Source: Candidatus Methylobacter titanis (lineage in GTDB: Bacteria > Pseudomonadota > Gammaproteobacteria > Methylococcales > Methylomonadaceae). Taken from it: 35,922 nt of DNA. The notes below the pieces were generated by a model, which was given only the letters and a program-made list of their open reading frames with translations, had not been told where the DNA came from and did no database searches. The position numbers were made by a program, and so were the translations under genes. The stretch covers positions 1-35,922 of the forward strand of contig JAQSDX010000037.1 of assembly GCA_029946125.1 (NCBI GenBank). The letters run 5' to 3'. Below, piece after piece: positions 34,058 through 35,922 of the stretch; within the stretch, counting starts at the first letter, position 1; the number at the start of each line of letters is the position of its first letter.

Positions 34058-34374
34058 GACAGCCCCTCCAGAAACTTAAGATCAACATTCCGACAGTCTG
34101 GCCTCACAGATGGATATAAACGCATTATCAAATAACCTAATATCATACCAAAAAGAGCGTGAAACACGGGAAGCTATTATAAGCCTTCCTGTGCTTCATG
34201 CTCTTTCAGGTAGTAAACCTGTACTTAATATAAGCTCAAGCCACTCATCGAAAAGTTCTCAAATCATCATTCATTTAACAAAATTTTTAGCATATTACTG
34301 CCTATTTACTTGGGCGGCAAACAAGAAAACGATAAATACGCTGAAGTTAACGCACTACGTTAGTAAAAAAGAAA
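34058..34374. other. Gap with a long imperfect inverted repeat
   Basis: Between the STN-HEAT gene and the terminator. It holds a 22-pair imperfect hairpin: arms at 34152-34173 and 34185-34206 (for example AAAGAGC with GCTCTTT and GGGAAG with CTTCC). It is best paired on the plus strand, where two positions become G-U pairs. A half-site resembling the shared element (TAGGTTATTTG on the minus strand, near 34128-34138) lies about 70 bases upstream of the STN-HEAT start. The 92-codon plus-strand frame through this region shows no sign of being a gene. Confidence 0.45.
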
Positions 34375-34402
34375 GTCTACGGCGATAGCTATCGCCGTAG
34401 AC
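34365..34402 (-). terminator. Strong minus-strand terminator after the YcnI-like gene
   Basis: A perfect 28-base palindrome (34375-34402; arms GTCTACGGCGATAG and CTATCGCCGTAGAC) is followed on the minus strand by TTTCTTTTTT. It separates the YcnI-like transcript from the downstream genes. Confidence 0.85.
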
Positions 34403-34505
34403 TGATTTCAGTATGACGACCCATATCATCATTGGTAATCATACTGACTACTGACGCAACCCGCGCGGTTGCCTGTAGTAACGCCTTAGATGAATATTGG
34501 GAACA

Positions 34506-35378
34506 TTAGTGCCAATAATTTGTGCCATTTTGATGCGTACCTGACCAGATAGGCATCTCGGCATTAATCTGTTTAGCAGATGGGTAAACATGAATATCAT
34601 CACCTGCACCCGCATTACCGGTACAGCCACTTGGAAGCGGATTTGTGGTCAAGTTTCTAGTTACTTTCAGAGTGGCTGGTGAACTCCAGCCATCGCCTTT
34701 AATCGTATGAGCGGCATCTTGATAACCATCAAAATTAGAATACTTAGCGGCAACATCAAAAGGTTGTCCGGGCACACCGGCAAAGTTGGGAATGGGCGAC
34801 CAATAAAGAACCTCTTCATCCGTGGCAACAGTGCTAGGCGTATCAATGGAGCAATGGTCAGAAATAGCTGCATAAAACGTTACTGTACGGGCACAGGATG
34901 CCGGTTTAATGGTCACAGCAGCTGAGGCGAACTCAACTTGAACGGGGGTGGAGATAGTTTGATCATAAGCTTTTCCGCCCGCCCAAAATCCATCGATATT
35001 ATTAAGAGGATCAGCTTTATATTGGTATTCAGGGAACGCGCCACCATTACGAATCATAACCCCGATACCCGCTAATGGAGCATAAAAATCAGTAGCTGCG
35101 GTGGTGCTATAGACTTTTCCTGCTCCTGAGTCTACGCCAATAACAGGCGTATAAGATACGGCATTCGGAAATATCACATTCGTTCCAAAGGTAGCTTTTC
35201 TAGCTGTACTAGGAGGGCAACCATGCCCAATATTTACAGCGTTGTGAACCTTGACGCCTTCGGCGACACTTGACGTTTCAAAACGGGTATGGGCAAACGT
35301 ACCCTGACTAACGAAGACCATCGCGGCAGTCGTTAGTGAGGATGCGACCAGTTTTTTAAAAGTTATTGGTTTTGACAT
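34506..35378 (-). CDS. YcnI/DUF1775-like secreted protein with predicted N-terminal His
   Basis: A 290-residue exported protein. Signal peptide ends VSQGTFA, so cleavage at TFA|H exposes His1 (HTRFETSSVAEGVKVHNAVN). The region NIGHGCPPSTARKATFGTNVIFP matches the 'vpHGC..sPT..v.v.iP' core of YcnI-like DUF1775 domains, in which the N-terminal His and a conserved Glu bind copper; Glu at mature position 5 fits. It is longer than a plain YcnI (about 130-200 residues). The C-terminal half has extra Cys (SCARTV, DHCSID, SGCTGN). Start 35378 has a strong AGGAGA; the frame upstream to 35465 is not needed. It carries its own terminator, and a bipartite element lies 170-210 bases upstream. Confidence 0.75.
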   Translation of the reverse strand: MSKPITFKKLVASSLTTAAMVFVSQGTFAHTRFETSSVAEGVKVHNAVNIGHGCPPSTARKATFGTNVIFPNAVSYTPVIGVDSGAGKVYSTTAATDFYAPLAGIGVMIRNGGAFPEYQYKADPLNNIDGFWAGGKAYDQTISTPVQVEFASAAVTIKPASCARTVTFYAAISDHCSIDTPSTVATDEEVLYWSPIPNFAGVPGQPFDVAAKYSNFDGYQDAAHTIKGDGWSSPATLKVTRNLTTNPLPSGCTGNAGAGDDIHVYPSAKQINAEMPIWSGTHQNGTNYWH

Positions 35379-35922
35379 GTAAACTCTCCTTAAGAACATT
35401 GCTGTTATTGTAATTTGACCATTTATTTGGCATGGATCCTTACGGGTTACCCATACGAAATACAAAGCATTTTCTGTGCCAACAACAAAACCTCCGCTAA
35501 TGCTGGCCTCCTGAAGGGATTCGTAAGTTACTTAACTAATAAAGTGTGGCATATGACCTATTAAACTGTGTGAAATAACACAGTTTAATAACGGGCAACC
35601 CTCATTCTGTTTTCAGTTGGGCTATTTTTCGGCTATTAAGGAGATATGAATTATTCGAGTTCAACGTTGCTTCATCCAGATGCTGTTTGCTAGTAGTTTA
35701 CCGTCATGCCGACATTGAACGAGCGACCCGGACACGGAACTACTGCTCCCTTGTGGTTCTATTTAGCTAACGCAAAACGTTTCGGAGGGGCAGCATGGCC
35801 TCGTTCAGCTCAGGCACCCTGAGTTTTTAGAAGGATTTAATCAGTACCTTCCTGCACGACTGCTTAACTGATGTTACGCAAAACCCAGCAAACCAGTTAC
35901 CATTAAGATCTGAGTAAAATTT
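35379..35922. other. Upstream region of the YcnI-like gene and window end
   Basis: About 540 bases with no gene I can support. It contains the second copy of the bipartite element, and on the plus strand a good AAGGAG (35638) before a 15-codon frame (ATG 35646), which ends in TAG and is too short to name. The last 250 bases look like non-coding DNA with no clear structure. Confidence 0.4.
35549..35590 (-). promoter_or_regulatory. Bipartite inverted-repeat element, copy B (upstream of the YcnI-like gene)
   Basis: Plus strand: GGCATATGACCTATT begins the element and CACAGTTTAAT ends it, with 16 bases between, exactly as in copy A at 27857-27898. Here the inverted repeat is different: ATTAAACTGTGT (35561-35572) pairs perfectly with ACACAGTTTAAT (35579-35590), 6-base loop. 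So each copy keeps the same outer blocks but folds them into a different hairpin. It is 170-212 bases upstream of the YcnI-like start. Confidence 0.6.

Noticed and set aside
34110-34388. 92-codon plus-strand frame in the gap downstream of the YcnI-like gene
   Set aside because: It overlaps both the long imperfect hairpin and the perfect-palindrome terminator, has no Shine-Dalgarno and resembles no protein I know.
35646-35693. Short plus-strand frame with good AAGGAG
   Set aside because: Only 15 codons, no conserved feature and no downstream frame; probably chance.

Overview
The window looks like chromosomal DNA of a gammaproteobacterium. The evidence is an LpxD (so a Gram-negative with lipid A), a RegB/RegA-type redox two-component pair, a TtpC-type TonB energising complex and an Hsp33/MsrA/peroxiredoxin set. 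The accessory content (DUF4266/DUF3570 module, YcnI-like copper-protein candidate) reminds me of Methylococcales methanotrophs. That is an inference: no methane-oxidation gene is in view.

Layout. 0.1-1.8 kb is a small defence-type corner: a stand-alone DUF262 protein and a mazEF toxin-antitoxin pair. 2.1-5.4 kb is the branched-chain amino-acid operon ilvB-ilvN-ilvC (minus strand, with a structured leader and a terminator). 5.7-9.2 kb holds a DUF2797 zinc-finger protein, molybdopterin genes moaD-moaE and divergent moaC, and an lpxD. 9.3-11.8 kb has a 66-residue membrane peptide and the regB-regA sensor/regulator pair. An IS200/IS605-type relic lies directly upstream of regB (11.85-12.06 kb), followed by a compact region with a five-leucine micro-ORF, two hairpins and an orphan plus-strand terminator. 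12.3-15.4 kb is a redox/protein-repair stretch: msrA, divergent hslO with a lipoprotein, and a 2-Cys peroxiredoxin. A small AP2-like DNA-binding protein follows at 15.7 kb.

From 16.3 to 35.4 kb every gene (17 of them) is on the minus strand, and the genes appear to belong to one envelope system. In transcription order: a YcnI/DUF1775-like secreted protein with a predicted N-terminal His; an STN-HEAT repeat protein; a second secreted protein with a predicted N-terminal His; a TlpA-like thioredoxin; a DUF4266 lipoprotein ending in a Gly/Cys tail; a DUF3570 beta-barrel fused to a His/Met-rich outer-membrane domain; an unusual ApbE-like flavin transferase; a TonB-dependent receptor; a Cys/His-bearing BNR-repeat lipoprotein; a NosFY-like ABC exporter (ATPase plus two DUF3526 permeases); and a complete energising complex DUF3450-TtpC-ExbB-ExbD-TonB. 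Two upstream regions of this island (27.85 and 35.55 kb) share a long bipartite inverted-repeat element with identical internal spacing. The YcnI homology, the N-terminal-His proteins, the His/Met-rich barrel and the Cys/His lipoprotein lead me to propose a self-contained metal-uptake and handling system, most likely for copper. The metal is an inference.

The last 0.5 kb carries no gene I can support.
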